Source of the DNA: Bosea sp. 124
Lineage (GTDB): Bacteria > Pseudomonadota > Alphaproteobacteria > Rhizobiales > Beijerinckiaceae
Length of the DNA stretch: 64,000 nt
Reading direction: 5' to 3'
NCBI RefSeq assembly: GCF_003046175.1
Contig: NZ_PZZM01000001.1
Coordinates: 4,791,001-4,855,000, forward strand
Positions 1 to 8,834 of this stretch are shown here, one piece after another. The notes beneath the pieces are model-generated. The model was not told the origin of the DNA. It ran no database searches and saw nothing but the letters and a program-made list of their open reading frames with translations. Every line of letters begins with the position of its first letter. The stretch's first letter is position 1. A program made the translations under genes and the position numbers.

Positions 1-341
1 AAGCGGCCGTGCTCGTAGCGCCTGAGCTTCGTCCGGGTCACCGCCTCGGCGGTGTAGAGATAATGGTCCTTGAGGGAGACGCCGAGCAGATCGCCCGGAT
101 AGATGAAGCCGGTGATGACGCGGCGGCCGTCGCTCATGATCCGGAAGACGCGCAGCACGCCCTCGACGACCTCGAAGACATGGCGCGCATCGTCGCCTTC
201 CCAGAAGACGGCGGTTCCAGTGTCGAAGGTCTCGACCGGCTGACCGCCGAACAGGCTGCGCAGGCTCGGCACCTGGCACGGGGCCGCGGCGAATCGCCTG
301 ACAGCTCCGGGCTGCTGTGACATTGTGGCTTGCGAAAGCAT
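1..341 (-). CDS. Crp/Fnr-family transcription regulator (N-terminal part, cut by window edge)
   Basis: The minus strand from the ATG at 341 reads without a stop to the window edge, giving about 113 residues. The sequence is a cyclic-nucleotide-binding-like beta barrel, with stretches such as VFEVVEGVLRVFRIMSDGRR followed by VITGFIYPGDLLG and a YLYTAEAV segment, as in the FixK/FnrN branch of Crp/Fnr regulators. The start is supported by an AGGAG about ten bases upstream; a second in-frame ATG lies at 323. Only one cysteine is seen near the N-terminus (PCQVPSLRS), so the FNR-type [4Fe-4S] cysteine set appears absent and direct oxygen sensing is not supported. The HTH domain lies outside the window. 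It diverges from the response regulator at 481 across about 140 bp. Family is confident; effector and targets are unknown. Confidence 0.8.
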   Translation of the reverse strand, partial: MLSQATMSQQPGAVRRFAAAPCQVPSLRSLFGGQPVETFDTGTAVFWEGDDARHVFEVVEGVLRVFRIMSDGRRVITGFIYPGDLLGVSLKDHYLYTAEAVTRTKLRRYEHGR

Positions 342-480
342 CGGCGCGTCTCTCCTGTGTGATCGACGCGCTGAATTGAACCCACTCTGGTAACGCCCGA
401 ACGGCGCGACGGTCACAAACCGTGCGAAAATGTGACGTATTGTAACAACGACCGCGACGATGGGGGGCGGCGCATCCGAT

Positions 481-1212
481 ATGACTGATCTGGCAGCCCG
501 CAATGAGCACATTCTGGTCGTGGACGACGATATCCGCATCCGCCAGATGCTGATTCGCTATTTCGAGGACGAAGGCTACCGCGTGACGGCCGTTGGCGAC
601 GGCGGGGCGATGCGCGATTGCCTGCAGAAGACGCCGGTCGACGTGATTCTGCTGGACCTCGTCCTGCCCGGGGGGGAGGACGGCCTCATGCTGGCGCGCG
701 ACGTCCGATCGCGCTCGGACGTGCCGATCATCATGCTGACCGGGCGCGACGACGTCGTTGACAGGATCGTCGGGCTCGAGATCGGCGCGGACGACTACAT
801 CCCGAAGCCGTTCCATCTGCGCGAGGTGCTGGCGAGGCTCAGGACCATCCTGCGCCGGCGCCAGCCGCCCGTGGCCGCGCCGAGCGCCGAGGCGCAGGAC
901 GTCATCCATTTCGACGGCTGGCGCCTCGATCTCGGCCGGCGGCAGCTCGTCACGGCCGATGGCACAGAGATCGTTCTCACCACCGGCGAGTTCGACATGC
1001 TGGCCGCGCTGGCCCGGTATCCGGGGCGCGTATTCTCGCGCGATGTGCTGATGGATATCACGCATGGCCGCCGGCTCGAGGCCTTCGACCGGACGATCGA
1101 CGCGCAGATCGCGCGGCTGCGCAAGAAGGTCGAGCGGGACCCGAAGCAACCGGCCCTGATCAAGTCGGTGCGCGGGATCGGCTATGTCTTCACGGGCAGG
1201 TCCGCACCCTGA
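481..1212 (+). CDS. OmpR-family two-component response regulator
   Basis: This 243-aa protein has an N-terminal receiver domain (residues about 10-120) opening with ILVVDDDIRIR, a phospho-acceptor Asp in VILLDLVLPGG, a conserved Thr in IIMLTGRDD and a Lys in YIPKPFHLRE. The C-terminal winged helix (about 145-235) ends with the typical IKSVRGIGYVF. It should be phosphorylated by a histidine kinase and bind DNA as a dimer, but no kinase is adjacent, so it is an orphan here. An upstream ATG at 460 has no ribosome site; the ATG at 481 has a GGGGGG stretch about 12 bases before it and is preferred. The 3' end overlaps the convergent gene ending at 1182 by 31 bp. Confidence 0.9.
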   Translation: MTDLAARNEHILVVDDDIRIRQMLIRYFEDEGYRVTAVGDGGAMRDCLQKTPVDVILLDLVLPGGEDGLMLARDVRSRSDVPIIMLTGRDDVVDRIVGLEIGADDYIPKPFHLREVLARLRTILRRRQPPVAAPSAEAQDVIHFDGWRLDLGRRQLVTADGTEIVLTTGEFDMLAALARYPGRVFSRDVLMDITHGRRLEAFDRTIDAQIARLRKKVERDPKQPALIKSVRGIGYVFTGRSAP

Positions 1213-1694
1213 TAGCCGGCCCAGGGCACGTCGAGGGCGTACGCCGCGTTGAGAATCACGGGTATGCGAATCTGGCCATCGGTCAGGGTGTGATCCTCGA
1301 GCTGGCGCTGCCAGGGTTCCGCGCCGCCTGTCCGGATGCGGATCGCGGCGCAGTCGAGCCGACCGGCCACCGTGCAGAGGTGCTGCAGCAATGCGGCGGC
1401 GACGCCGATCCCGTCGGCGGCGCTGGCGACCGCGAAGATCGGCACATCGAGGATCGTCCCATGGACGACGTGCCGGGCCAGACCATGGATGCAGAGGCCC
1501 TGCACATAGCCGAGCGGGTTCACGGCGACCGCGATGTCATGCTGATCGGCGGTTACGCCCTTGCCCGACAACATCTGGCCGCAATAGCTGCGCCAGCGCT
1601 CGAGATCGAGCGCCGGGGCGAGCGGGCCGGCCAGCAGATAAGCCGCATCGACCTGTCCGGGGGTGATCCGCGCGATCGTATAGGCAGGATGCAT
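1182..1694 (-). CDS. Hypothetical protein, possibly GNAT-like
   Basis: A 170-aa protein beginning MHPAYTIARITPGQVDAAY. It is mixed alpha/beta with a central VQGLCIHGLA strand and a glycine/alanine-rich helix after VASAADGIGVAAALL, a layout compatible with a GNAT-type acetyltransferase fold, but no clear acetyl-CoA loop (R/Q-x-x-G-x-G/A) can be pointed to. The start is set at the ATG at 1694 because AGGGG lies seven bases before it; an upstream in-frame GTG at 1709 overlaps that site. It ends inside the convergent response-regulator gene and sits between that gene and the alcohol dehydrogenase. Coding is likely from codon bias and the length of the frame; function is unknown. Confidence 0.6.
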   Translation of the reverse strand: MHPAYTIARITPGQVDAAYLLAGPLAPALDLERWRSYCGQMLSGKGVTADQHDIAVAVNPLGYVQGLCIHGLARHVVHGTILDVPIFAVASAADGIGVAAALLQHLCTVAGRLDCAAIRIRTGGAEPWQRQLEDHTLTDGQIRIPVILNAAYALDVPWAGYQGADLPVKT

Positions 1695-1731
1695 CGTCAG
1701 GCCCCTCACCTGCGGGTGTCCGGCGCCGCCC

Positions 1732-2817
1732 TCACCGGGCGGCCTGGCCCGACGCCAACTCCGGCGCCCGCGCCGAAGCGACGATCGGGAGGGACAGGTC
1801 TAGCACGATCCGGCCCTCGACCCCGCCCTGCTTCAGCCGCTCGAAGATCGCGTTGATGTCGCCCAGGGACGCCGTGCCGATCCGGGCGCGGACCTTGCCC
1901 TCGGCCGCGAAGGCGATGGCCTCGTCGAGATCCCGGCGCGTGCCGACGATCGAGCCGCGCAGGGTGATGCGCTTCAGCACGACATCGAAGATCGGCGTCG
2001 GGAACTCGCCGGGCGGCAGGCCGACAAGCGCGACCATGCCCTTGCGCCGCGCCATGCGCACGGCCTGGGCAAAGGCCGGCGGCGAAACCGCCGTGACGAG
2101 CACGCCATGCGCGCCGCCGCCCGTCGCCTTGACGACGTCGTCGATCGCTGTTGGGGAGCGGGCGTCGATGACGACATCCGCGCCCGTCTCGCGGGCCAAA
2201 GCGAGCTTGTCGGCGGCAATGTCGACCGCCACGACCTTCAGCCCCATCGCCCTGGCATACTGGATCGCGACCTGGCCGAGGCCGCCGATGCCGGAAACGA
2301 CGACCCATTGGCCCGGCCGCGCCTCGGTCTCCTTCAGCCCCTTATAGGTGGTGACGCCGGCGCAGAGGATCGGCGCCATCTGGGCGAAATCGACATCGGC
2401 AGGCAGCCTTGCGGCGAAGGCGGCTGAGGCGATCGCATATTCGGCGAAGCCGCCATTGCAGCTGTAGCCGGTGTTGTGCTGATGCTCGCAGAGCGTCTCC
2501 CAGCCGGTCTCGCAATATTCGCAGCGCAGGCAGGAATCATGCAGCCAGGCCACGCCGACGGCGTCGCCCAGCTTGAAATCGGTGACGCCCGGGCCGAGCG
2601 CCGCGACCACACCCGCCACCTCGTGACCCGGAATGAAGGGCGGGGCCGGCTTGACCGGCCAGTCGCCATCGGCTGCGTGGAGATCGGTGTGGCAGACACC
2701 GCAGGCCCGCACCTTGACCAGCAATTCGCCCGGCCCCGGAACCGGGATCGGTACATCCTCGATCGTCAGTGGCCCGCCCAGCGTCCGCACGACAGCGGCC
2801 TTCATCGTCTTCGCCAT
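1732..2817 (-). CDS. adhP: Zinc-dependent alcohol dehydrogenase, AdhP-like
   Basis: A 361-aa medium-chain dehydrogenase/reductase oxidising primary alcohols to aldehydes with NAD. Catalytic zinc ligands are seen in ACGVCHTDLH (Cys and the following His region) and PGHEVAG. The structural-zinc lobe has four cysteines in CLRCEYCETGWETLC. The nucleotide fold carries GIGGLGQVA about residue 175. The sequence GYSCNGGFAEY is typical of the AdhP/AdhA group. The start at 2817 is preceded by GAGGAG. The C-terminus runs slightly longer than usual and is alanine-rich. It appears monocistronic, about 65 bp downstream of the kinase-like gene on the same strand. Substrate preference cannot be read from sequence. 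Confidence 0.92.
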   Translation of the reverse strand: MAKTMKAAVVRTLGGPLTIEDVPIPVPGPGELLVKVRACGVCHTDLHAADGDWPVKPAPPFIPGHEVAGVVAALGPGVTDFKLGDAVGVAWLHDSCLRCEYCETGWETLCEHQHNTGYSCNGGFAEYAIASAAFAARLPADVDFAQMAPILCAGVTTYKGLKETEARPGQWVVVSGIGGLGQVAIQYARAMGLKVVAVDIAADKLALARETGADVVIDARSPTAIDDVVKATGGGAHGVLVTAVSPPAFAQAVRMARRKGMVALVGLPPGEFPTPIFDVVLKRITLRGSIVGTRRDLDEAIAFAAEGKVRARIGTASLGDINAIFERLKQGGVEGRIVLDLSLPIVASARAPELASGQAAR

Positions 2818-2881
2818 GGATCCGTCTCCTCGCCTTGGGGAAGCATGGTAGAGGCCGGGACGAATCCGGCCTTGAGCGAGA

Positions 2882-4432
2882 TCAAGCGGTGGAATCGGAC
2901 GGCTGACGAAGGGCCAGGGCCTGCCTCGCCAGCCTGCAGACCGTGTCCGGGCCGGCTTCGGTGGCGAGATGCGTCCATGCGACCGCCGCCGGCTGCCGCT
3001 GCGCCTGTTCGCGCACGACGTCCGGCGTTGCGTCGGAAGGATCGTCGCGCCTTGCGGCGACACGCTGCATCAACGTCTCGATACCGGCTTCGAGCCAGAG
3101 CCCCTGAAAGCGAGCGCCCGCCTGCGCGGCAACATGTTCGATGCGCGCGCGATCCGGTGCGCGGTCGAACACCGCGTCGACAACGACGCCATGGCCGCTG
3201 CGCAGGACACCCGCCGCATGGTCGAAAAGCGCCTCATAGACCTGTGCCGAGACCTCGGAGCGATACGCCTCGGCCGGCAGCCGGGTTTCCGCCGCGACGC
3301 CGAACCGGCGCTTGCGGATGCGATCGCTGGCGAGGATGCGGGCGCCGGGGACAGGGCCGATCCCCGGTGCGACCGCTGCCGCGACGGTCGATTTGCCCGA
3401 GCCGGACAACCCGCCGACCGCGACCAGACGGGGGCGGCAGGGCTTCAGGCAATCACGGGCGAGGCCGAGATAGGACCGGGCCTCGGCCTGCCGGGTCGCC
3501 GCATCGGCCCCGGCGCTGTCCACCTGAACCGCGACGACATGGGCCCGAACGGTGGCGCGCACCGCCATGAAAAACGGCAGGAGCGGAAGCCCGGCCTCCT
3601 CGCCGGTCTCGTCCAGATAGCGGTTGAACAGCGTGTTCGCGAGGCCCTCCAGGCCCCGGTGCCAGAGGTCCATCAGGACGAAGGCGAGATCGTAGAGGAT
3701 GTCGGTCGTCGCGAGGGCCTCGTCGAACTCGAGGCAATCGAACAGGGTCGGCACGCCGTCGACGAGGCAGATGTTGCGCAGATGGAGGTCGCCATGGCAG
3801 CGGCGAACCTTGCCATCGCGCGCACGGGCATCGAGCAGCGCGGCATGGCGGGCGAGAGCGCCGCGGCAGGCGGCGTTCAGCGCGGCGACATCCTCGCCGG
3901 AGAAGACATCGGTGAGCGTGAGGCCGCGCTCGTTGACGTCGAGCACCGCCGCCATCGCCTGCGCTCCGCCGTGCCTGCGATCGACCGCCGCATCGGCATG
4001 AAAGGCCGCGATCCGCCGCGCCAGCGACGTCATCAAGGCAGGTGTCAGGGCCCCCGCGAGCGCCATGCGATCGAACAGGCCATCCTCGTCGAAGCGGGCC
4101 ATCTCGACTACCGCGTCGACGAGCGGGCCAGCGCCGTCCAGGGCGAGCCGGCCATCCGGCTCCCGCGTCACCCGGCGCAGCGCGCGATAGAGGCCGGGCG
4201 CCGTTCTGCGGTTGAGCCGCAATTCCTGCTCGCAGGCGGCGAGACGCTTCCCGGCCGTCGAGAAATCGACATAGGGCAGATGCACGCGCCGTTTCAGCTT
4301 GAAAGCCCGCGGGCCGATCAGCAGCACGGTCGAGATATGCGTCGTGATCACCTTCGCATCGGCCGCGCCCTTGCCCAGGCCCGGATCCGACATCAGGAAG
4401 GCGAGCACGTCGCCCTCGGTTTCGATCGCCAT
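2882..4432 (-). CDS. Fused aminoglycoside-phosphotransferase-like / AAA (P-loop) ATPase protein
   Basis: A 516-aa two-domain protein. The N-terminal two thirds resemble the APH/protein-kinase-like fold, with the catalytic-loop motif CHGDLHLRNICL and the metal-binding Asp in LFDCLEFDEA. The last 180 residues form an AAA_33-type P-loop kinase with VGGLSGSGKSTV as Walker A. Proteins of this architecture are common in proteobacteria and usually listed as bifunctional phosphotransferase/ATP-binding proteins; their substrate is not established and antibiotic modification should not be assumed. The start is at 4432 (MAIETEGDVLAF) with AGGGAG eight bases upstream. The reading frame stays open further upstream but runs back into the neighbouring hydrolase gene and is not used. 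Confidence 0.85.
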   Translation of the reverse strand: MAIETEGDVLAFLMSDPGLGKGAADAKVITTHISTVLLIGPRAFKLKRRVHLPYVDFSTAGKRLAACEQELRLNRRTAPGLYRALRRVTREPDGRLALDGAGPLVDAVVEMARFDEDGLFDRMALAGALTPALMTSLARRIAAFHADAAVDRRHGGAQAMAAVLDVNERGLTLTDVFSGEDVAALNAACRGALARHAALLDARARDGKVRRCHGDLHLRNICLVDGVPTLFDCLEFDEALATTDILYDLAFVLMDLWHRGLEGLANTLFNRYLDETGEEAGLPLLPFFMAVRATVRAHVVAVQVDSAGADAATRQAEARSYLGLARDCLKPCRPRLVAVGGLSGSGKSTVAAAVAPGIGPVPGARILASDRIRKRRFGVAAETRLPAEAYRSEVSAQVYEALFDHAAGVLRSGHGVVVDAVFDRAPDRARIEHVAAQAGARFQGLWLEAGIETLMQRVAARRDDPSDATPDVVREQAQRQPAAVAWTHLATEAGPDTVCRLARQALALRQPSDSTA

Positions 4433-4535
4433 CTCGTGCTCCCTGCGGTTCTCGGTGTTATCATCGGGACCGGCGGCCGCGGCTTCGTTGACCTGAATCA
4501 ACGCGGGTGCCCGTTCGGTTTTGCGGTCCGATGCG

Positions 4536-5420
4536 CTATGCCGAAAGCGCGTCCCCGGCGTGAAGAAAGCGGGTGATCGCGGCGGCGACCGCGTCGGGAA
4601 ACTCCTCATGCAGCGCGAGCCTGCCGCGCGGCAGCAGCAGGGTGTCGATGCCGGGCTGCGCCGCCAGCGCTTCCATCTCGGCGCGGGACTTCCGCGGCGC
4701 CTCCTCGCCATAGATCATCAGCTTCGGCACCGCGACGCGGTCCGCCAACGCCAGGAAGGCCGCGCGGCTGCCGACACGGTCGAGCGCGCCGGTGACGAAG
4801 CGGACCGAGGCATGGCGGGCGCCCGGCGCCGTCGTCACGGCTTGCTTCGACTGAAACCGCGCCGGCGTCAGCCAGGACGGGTCGCTGTAGACATGCTCGG
4901 TCACCATCTTGCGGATGACCGGCCGACTGAGGTTCAGCGCGTAAAGGGCATGACCCAGCACGGGGGCATCGATCGCGGCCCTGACACGGGCGAACCAGGG
5001 GCGCTGGCCGCCGCTCATCGTCGGGAACGGGCCGCGCCAGGTCGGTGCGACGAGGACAAGCCTGCCGGTAGCCCCGGGATGCGTGGCAAGATGCTGCATG
5101 GCATAGGTCGCTGCATGGCCGGCCGCAACGATGGCTGCAGGGCGGGGCACCACGCTTTCAAGCAGCCAGTCGAGGAAGGCCGACAGCATGTCGGGCGACC
5201 AGTCGAGACGCGGCCGCGGCAGATCGCCGAAGCCCGGCCAGTCGACCGTCACCACGTGGTGGCTGCCCGCCAGCCGCTCCATCAGCGGCAACATTTCGCT
5301 TCGTGTCGCAATCGAGCTGAGCGCCGGCAGCAGCAGGACCGTCGAGCCCTCGCCGCGCTCATCGAGACCCAGGTGGACCGGCGTGCCCTGCCACGACCAT
5401 TGCAGCTCGCGCGTGCCCAT
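4536..5420 (-). CDS. Alpha/beta-hydrolase-fold protein lacking the nucleophile serine
   Basis: A 294-aa protein with the alpha/beta-hydrolase layout: an early strand STVLLLPALSS, then VVTVDWPGFGDLPRP, a nucleophile-elbow region AIVAAGHAATYAM, and late strand LMIYGEEAP before a candidate catalytic His in LALHEEFPDAV. In active family members the elbow reads G-x-S-x-G. Here it reads G-H-A-A-T, so the position expected to be Ser is Ala. Either the protein is non-catalytic or it uses other residues. The start at 5420 is favoured by GGGGAG just upstream; a GTG at 5435 overlaps that site. It lies about 100 bp upstream of the APH/AAA fusion gene on the same strand, so the two may be co-transcribed. 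Confidence 0.75.
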   Translation of the reverse strand: MGTRELQWSWQGTPVHLGLDERGEGSTVLLLPALSSIATRSEMLPLMERLAGSHHVVTVDWPGFGDLPRPRLDWSPDMLSAFLDWLLESVVPRPAAIVAAGHAATYAMQHLATHPGATGRLVLVAPTWRGPFPTMSGGQRPWFARVRAAIDAPVLGHALYALNLSRPVIRKMVTEHVYSDPSWLTPARFQSKQAVTTAPGARHASVRFVTGALDRVGSRAAFLALADRVAVPKLMIYGEEAPRKSRAEMEALAAQPGIDTLLLPRGRLALHEEFPDAVAAAITRFLHAGDALSA

Positions 5421-5604
5421 GCCGTCTCTCCCCACCAGATCGACGCTTCATCATCGCCGCATCGGCCGTCCAGACGAGCGATACGCTCACGAAGGCTTCC
5501 GGGCAAGTGATTGCAGGAATTGACGAAATGGAACAATCCGAAACAGCATCGCGCTGATCGCCGCATGGGCGTTCGACGCCATGCGGGCGGACACACCGTG
5601 CGGA

Positions 5605-6987
5605 CTAGCTGCCTCTCCGCGCCTCCGGGAAACGGACACCAAAAGCCCCTTCCCGCTCGGGCGGCAGCCGCACCGTCAGGGCCAGCGTGCCATCCTCGGC
5701 ATCCTCCCGTTCGAGAATCTCGCCATTGGCGTGGAGCCAGGCCAGCGACTTGCCGTCGCCCGGCGCGAGCGACAGGCGATAGACCGGCCGGCTGCGGGCG
5801 ATGCGGGTCTCGATCGCGTCGGTGAGCCGGCCGAGGCCGTCTCCCGTCAGCGCCGAGACCAGAACCGGCCTCGCGGTCTCGGGCTTCAACCCGGCGAGGC
5901 CGAGCTGGCGCTCGCGCTCTTCCGGGGCCAGCAGGTCCGACTTGTTCCAGACCTCGACGACACGCTGCCCGTCATCGGGGTCGATGCCGAGATCGCGCAG
6001 GATCGCCTGGACGTCGGCGGCCTGGGCCTGCGTATCCTCATGGGCGACGTCGCGGACATGCAGCAGAACGTCGGCCTCGATCGCATCCTCCAGCGTCGCG
6101 CGAAAGGCGGCGACGAGCTGCGTCGGCAGGTCGGAGATGAAGCCGACGGTGTCGGAGAGCATGATCCGGGCGCCATGCGGCAGCTTGAGCGCGCGTGCCG
6201 TCGGATCGAGCGTGGCGAACAGCATGTCCTGCGCCAGCACCTCGGCCGAGGTCAGGCGGTTGAATAGCGTCGATTTGCCGGCATTGGTGTAACCGACCAG
6301 CGCCACGACCGGATAAGGCACGCGCTTGCGGCTGGCGCGGTGCAGCCCGCGCGTGCGCTTGACGCTCTCCAGATCGCGCTCGATCTTGGTCATGCGCTCC
6401 TGGATGATGCGCCGGTCGGCCTCGATCTGGGTTTCGCCGGGGCCGCCGAGGAAGCCGAAGCCGCCGCGCTGCCGTTCCAGATGGGTCCAGGACCGCACCA
6501 GCCGGCTCTTCTGATAGTTGAGATGCGCAAGCTCGACCTGCAGCGCGCCCTCGCGGGTGCGCGCCCGGCGGCCGAAGATCTCGAGGATCAGGCCGGTGCG
6601 GTCGATGACCTTGCAGCCAAAGGCCTTTTCGAGATTGCGCTGCTGCACCGGCGAAAGCGCGCAGTCCATCACGATGAGGCCGATCTCCTCGAGCTTGATC
6701 CGCTCGGCGATCTCCTCGACCTTGCCCTTGCCGAGGTAGGTCGCGGGCCGCAGCGCGGTCAGCAGGACCTGGATCGGCTCGACAACGGTGAGGTCGATCG
6801 CAGCCGCGAGCCCGACCGCCTCGTCGAGCCGCGCCGCGAAGGAACGCTGGTTGGCGTCGGCGGCCCCGCGACGCTGGTGATAGGGGCCGATGACGAAGGC
6901 GCGGGTGTTGGCTGCGATCTCGCGTTCGATGGCGTCGAGCGGTCTGGTTGCCGCCCGCGCCTCGTCCGCATCGCTGCGGGCGCCCAT
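5605..6987 (-). CDS. hflX: Ribosome-associated GTPase HflX
   Basis: A 460-aa GTPase that splits or rescues stalled ribosomes. The N-terminal HflX domain (about 30-200) includes [10 protein letters not shown] and the glycine-rich [17 protein letters not shown]. The G domain has P-loop [15 protein letters not shown], switch [13 protein letters not shown] and base-recognition WNKSDLL. Full length for the family. It starts five bases after the hfq stop on the same strand, the classical hfq-hflX pair, so co-transcription from the hfq promoter is expected. The last 60 residues form a C-terminal extension also seen in other alphaproteobacterial HflX proteins. Confidence 0.97.
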   Translation of the reverse strand: MGARSDADEARAATRPLDAIEREIAANTRAFVIGPYHQRRGAADANQRSFAARLDEAVGLAAAIDLTVVEPIQVLLTALRPATYLGKGKVEEIAERIKLEEIGLIVMDCALSPVQQRNLEKAFGCKVIDRTGLILEIFGRRARTREGALQVELAHLNYQKSRLVRSWTHLERQRGGFGFLGGPGETQIEADRRIIQERMTKIERDLESVKRTRGLHRASRKRVPYPVVALVGYTNAGKSTLFNRLTSAEVLAQDMLFATLDPTARALKLPHGARIMLSDTVGFISDLPTQLVAAFRATLEDAIEADVLLHVRDVAHEDTQAQAADVQAILRDLGIDPDDGQRVVEVWNKSDLLAPEERERQLGLAGLKPETARPVLVSALTGDGLGRLTDAIETRIARSRPVYRLSLAPGDGKSLAWLHANGEILEREDAEDGTLALTVRLPPEREGAFGVRFPEARRGS

Positions 6988-6992
6988 CGAGG

Positions 6993-7241
6993 TCAGGCCT
7001 TGTCCTGTTCCTCGGGCTCGAACAGCTGCACGGGATGGCCCGGCATGATGGTCGAGATCGCATGCTTGTAGACGAGCTGCGAGTGCCCGTCGCGTCGCAG
7101 CAAGACGCAGAAATTGTCGAACCAGGTGACGACGCCTTGCAGCTTGACGCCGTTGACGAGGAAGATCGTCAGCGGAATCTTCTGCTTGCGTACATAGTTG
7201 AGGAACGTGTCCTGAAGGTTTTGTGCCCGCTCTGCGGCCAT
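6993..7241 (-). CDS. hfq: RNA chaperone Hfq
   Basis: An 82-aa Sm-like protein that assembles as a hexamer and pairs small RNAs with mRNAs. Sm1 is visible in [20 protein letters not shown] and [16 protein letters not shown]; the Sm2 core reads [10 protein letters not shown] (family YKHAIST). The start at 7241 (MAAERAQ) is preceded by AGGGG at good distance. Short acidic tail (EPEEQDKA), as in other alphaproteobacteria. It is separated from ntrX by about 225 bp, enough for its own promoter, and is followed five bases later by hflX. Confidence 0.97.
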   Translation of the reverse strand: MAAERAQNLQDTFLNYVRKQKIPLTIFLVNGVKLQGVVTWFDNFCVLLRRDGHSQLVYKHAISTIMPGHPVQLFEPEEQDKA

Positions 7242-7466
7242 GGGTAGCCCCTGTTGTTGGGATCGCTGATCGGGTTCAAGCCCGCGATCCATTTCGTCCC
7301 GTTCGCAGCGCAGGCGAACGCCTGCCGCTTCGGGACACCGACGTCTTATTAGATCGTCGATCCCGGCCACAACGCAAGTGCAACATTGCCCCGCAGGCGA
7401 GCGATCTGCCTGCGTCGCGTGCAAGGACGCATGCAGGGCGCGCCTGACATCGCCCGGTCCCGCGCC

Positions 7467-8834
7467 TCAGCCGACGCCGAGCGACTTCAGCTTGCGGTGC
7501 AGCGCCGAGCGCTCCATGCCGATGAACTCCGCCGTGCGCGAGATGTTGCCCGAGAAGCGCGCGATCTGCGCGATCAGGTATTCGCGCTCGAAGATTTCAC
7601 GCGCGTCGCGCAGCGGCAGGCTCATCAGCCGCTCGCCGCCGGAGCCCGAGGGCGTCGTCGGCACCATGGCACCGACCTCTGCCGGAAGCATGTCGACGGT
7701 GATGTCGGCCGTGGGATCGCCCTTGGTCAGGATCATCAGCCGCTCGACATTGTTGCGCAGCTCGCGAACGTTGCCCGGCCATTCATGCGATTGCAGCACT
7801 GCCATCGCATCCTGGCCGATGCGGCGCTTGGGCAGGCCGGAGGCCACCGAGATCTGCTCCATGAAGAACTCGATCAGTTCCGGCACGTCCTCGCGGCGTT
7901 CCGACAGGGCCGGCACCTTCACCGGCACGACCGAGAGGCGGTGATAGAGGTCCTCGCGGAAGCGGCCATCGGCGATCAGTTGCGCCAGATCCCGGCTGGT
8001 CGACGAGACGATGCGGACATCGACATGGACGCGGGTCGCGCCGCCGACGCGCTGGAAGTTCTGGTCGACCAGCACGCGCAGGATGCGGTTCTGGGTCTCG
8101 CGCGGCATGTCGCCGATCTCGTCGATGTAGAGCGAGCCGCCATGCGCCTCCTCGAGCGCGCCGACGCGGCGCGACCGACCCTCGCCGGCCTCGACGCCGA
8201 AGAGCTCCTCCTCCATCGTCTCGGGCGTGATCGTCGCGGCGTTGATGACGACGAACGGTCCCGAGGACCGGGTCGACGCCTCGTGCAGCGTGCGCGCGGC
8301 CAGCTCCTTGCCGCAACCGGGCTCGCCGGTAATCAGCACGCGCGCATTGGTCGGCGCGACGCGATCGATGGTCTGGCGCAGCTGGTTGACCACGGTGGAG
8401 CGGCCGACGATGCGGCTGGCCTGGACGGAGCCCTTCTTCAGCTCGCGGACCTCGCGCCGCAGCCGCGAGGCCTCCAGCGCGCGCTCGGCGACGAGCACGA
8501 GACGGTCGGCCTTGAACGGCTTCTCGATGAAATCATAGGCCCCGCTCTTGATCGCGGAGACGGCGGTCTCGATGTTGCCGTGACCGGAGATCATCACGAC
8601 CGCCAGATCGGGATGGCCTTGCTTGATCAGTTCGAGCACCTGCAGGCCGTCGAGGCGGCTGCCCTGAAGCCAGATGTCGAGGAAGACCAGGTTCGGACGC
8701 CGCGCCGCGATGGCGGCCAGCGCCTCGTCCGCGGAGCTCGCCTTGCGCGTGCGGTAGCCTTCGTCCTCCAGCAGGCCAGCGACCAGTTCGCGGATGTCTG
8801 TCTCGTCGTCCACGACCAGAATGTCAGCGCTCAT
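7467..8834 (-). CDS. ntrX: Nitrogen/redox response regulator NtrX
   Basis: A 455-aa NtrC-class regulator: receiver domain (1-120) with phospho-acceptor Asp in VFLDIWLQGSRLDG, central AAA+ domain (about 140-375) with Walker A TGEPGCGKELAA and Walker B LYIDEIGDMP, and a Fis-type HTH at the end. The loop that carries GAFTGA in sigma-54 activators is replaced by GVEAGEGRSRR, so it probably does not contact sigma-54 in the standard way; this agrees with reports that alphaproteobacterial NtrX works with other sigma factors or as a repressor. Its ATG overlaps the ntrY stop (ATGA), giving translational coupling to its kinase. Confidence 0.95.
   Translation of the reverse strand: MSADILVVDDETDIRELVAGLLEDEGYRTRKASSADEALAAIAARRPNLVFLDIWLQGSRLDGLQVLELIKQGHPDLAVVMISGHGNIETAVSAIKSGAYDFIEKPFKADRLVLVAERALEASRLRREVRELKKGSVQASRIVGRSTVVNQLRQTIDRVAPTNARVLITGEPGCGKELAARTLHEASTRSSGPFVVINAATITPETMEEELFGVEAGEGRSRRVGALEEAHGGSLYIDEIGDMPRETQNRILRVLVDQNFQRVGGATRVHVDVRIVSSTSRDLAQLIADGRFREDLYHRLSVVPVKVPALSERREDVPELIEFFMEQISVASGLPKRRIGQDAMAVLQSHEWPGNVRELRNNVERLMILTKGDPTADITVDMLPAEVGAMVPTTPSGSGGERLMSLPLRDAREIFEREYLIAQIARFSGNISRTAEFIGMERSALHRKLKSLGVG

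Noticed and set aside
1..341. FNR-type oxygen sensor
   Set aside because: Only one cysteine near the N-terminus; the cluster-binding set is not seen.
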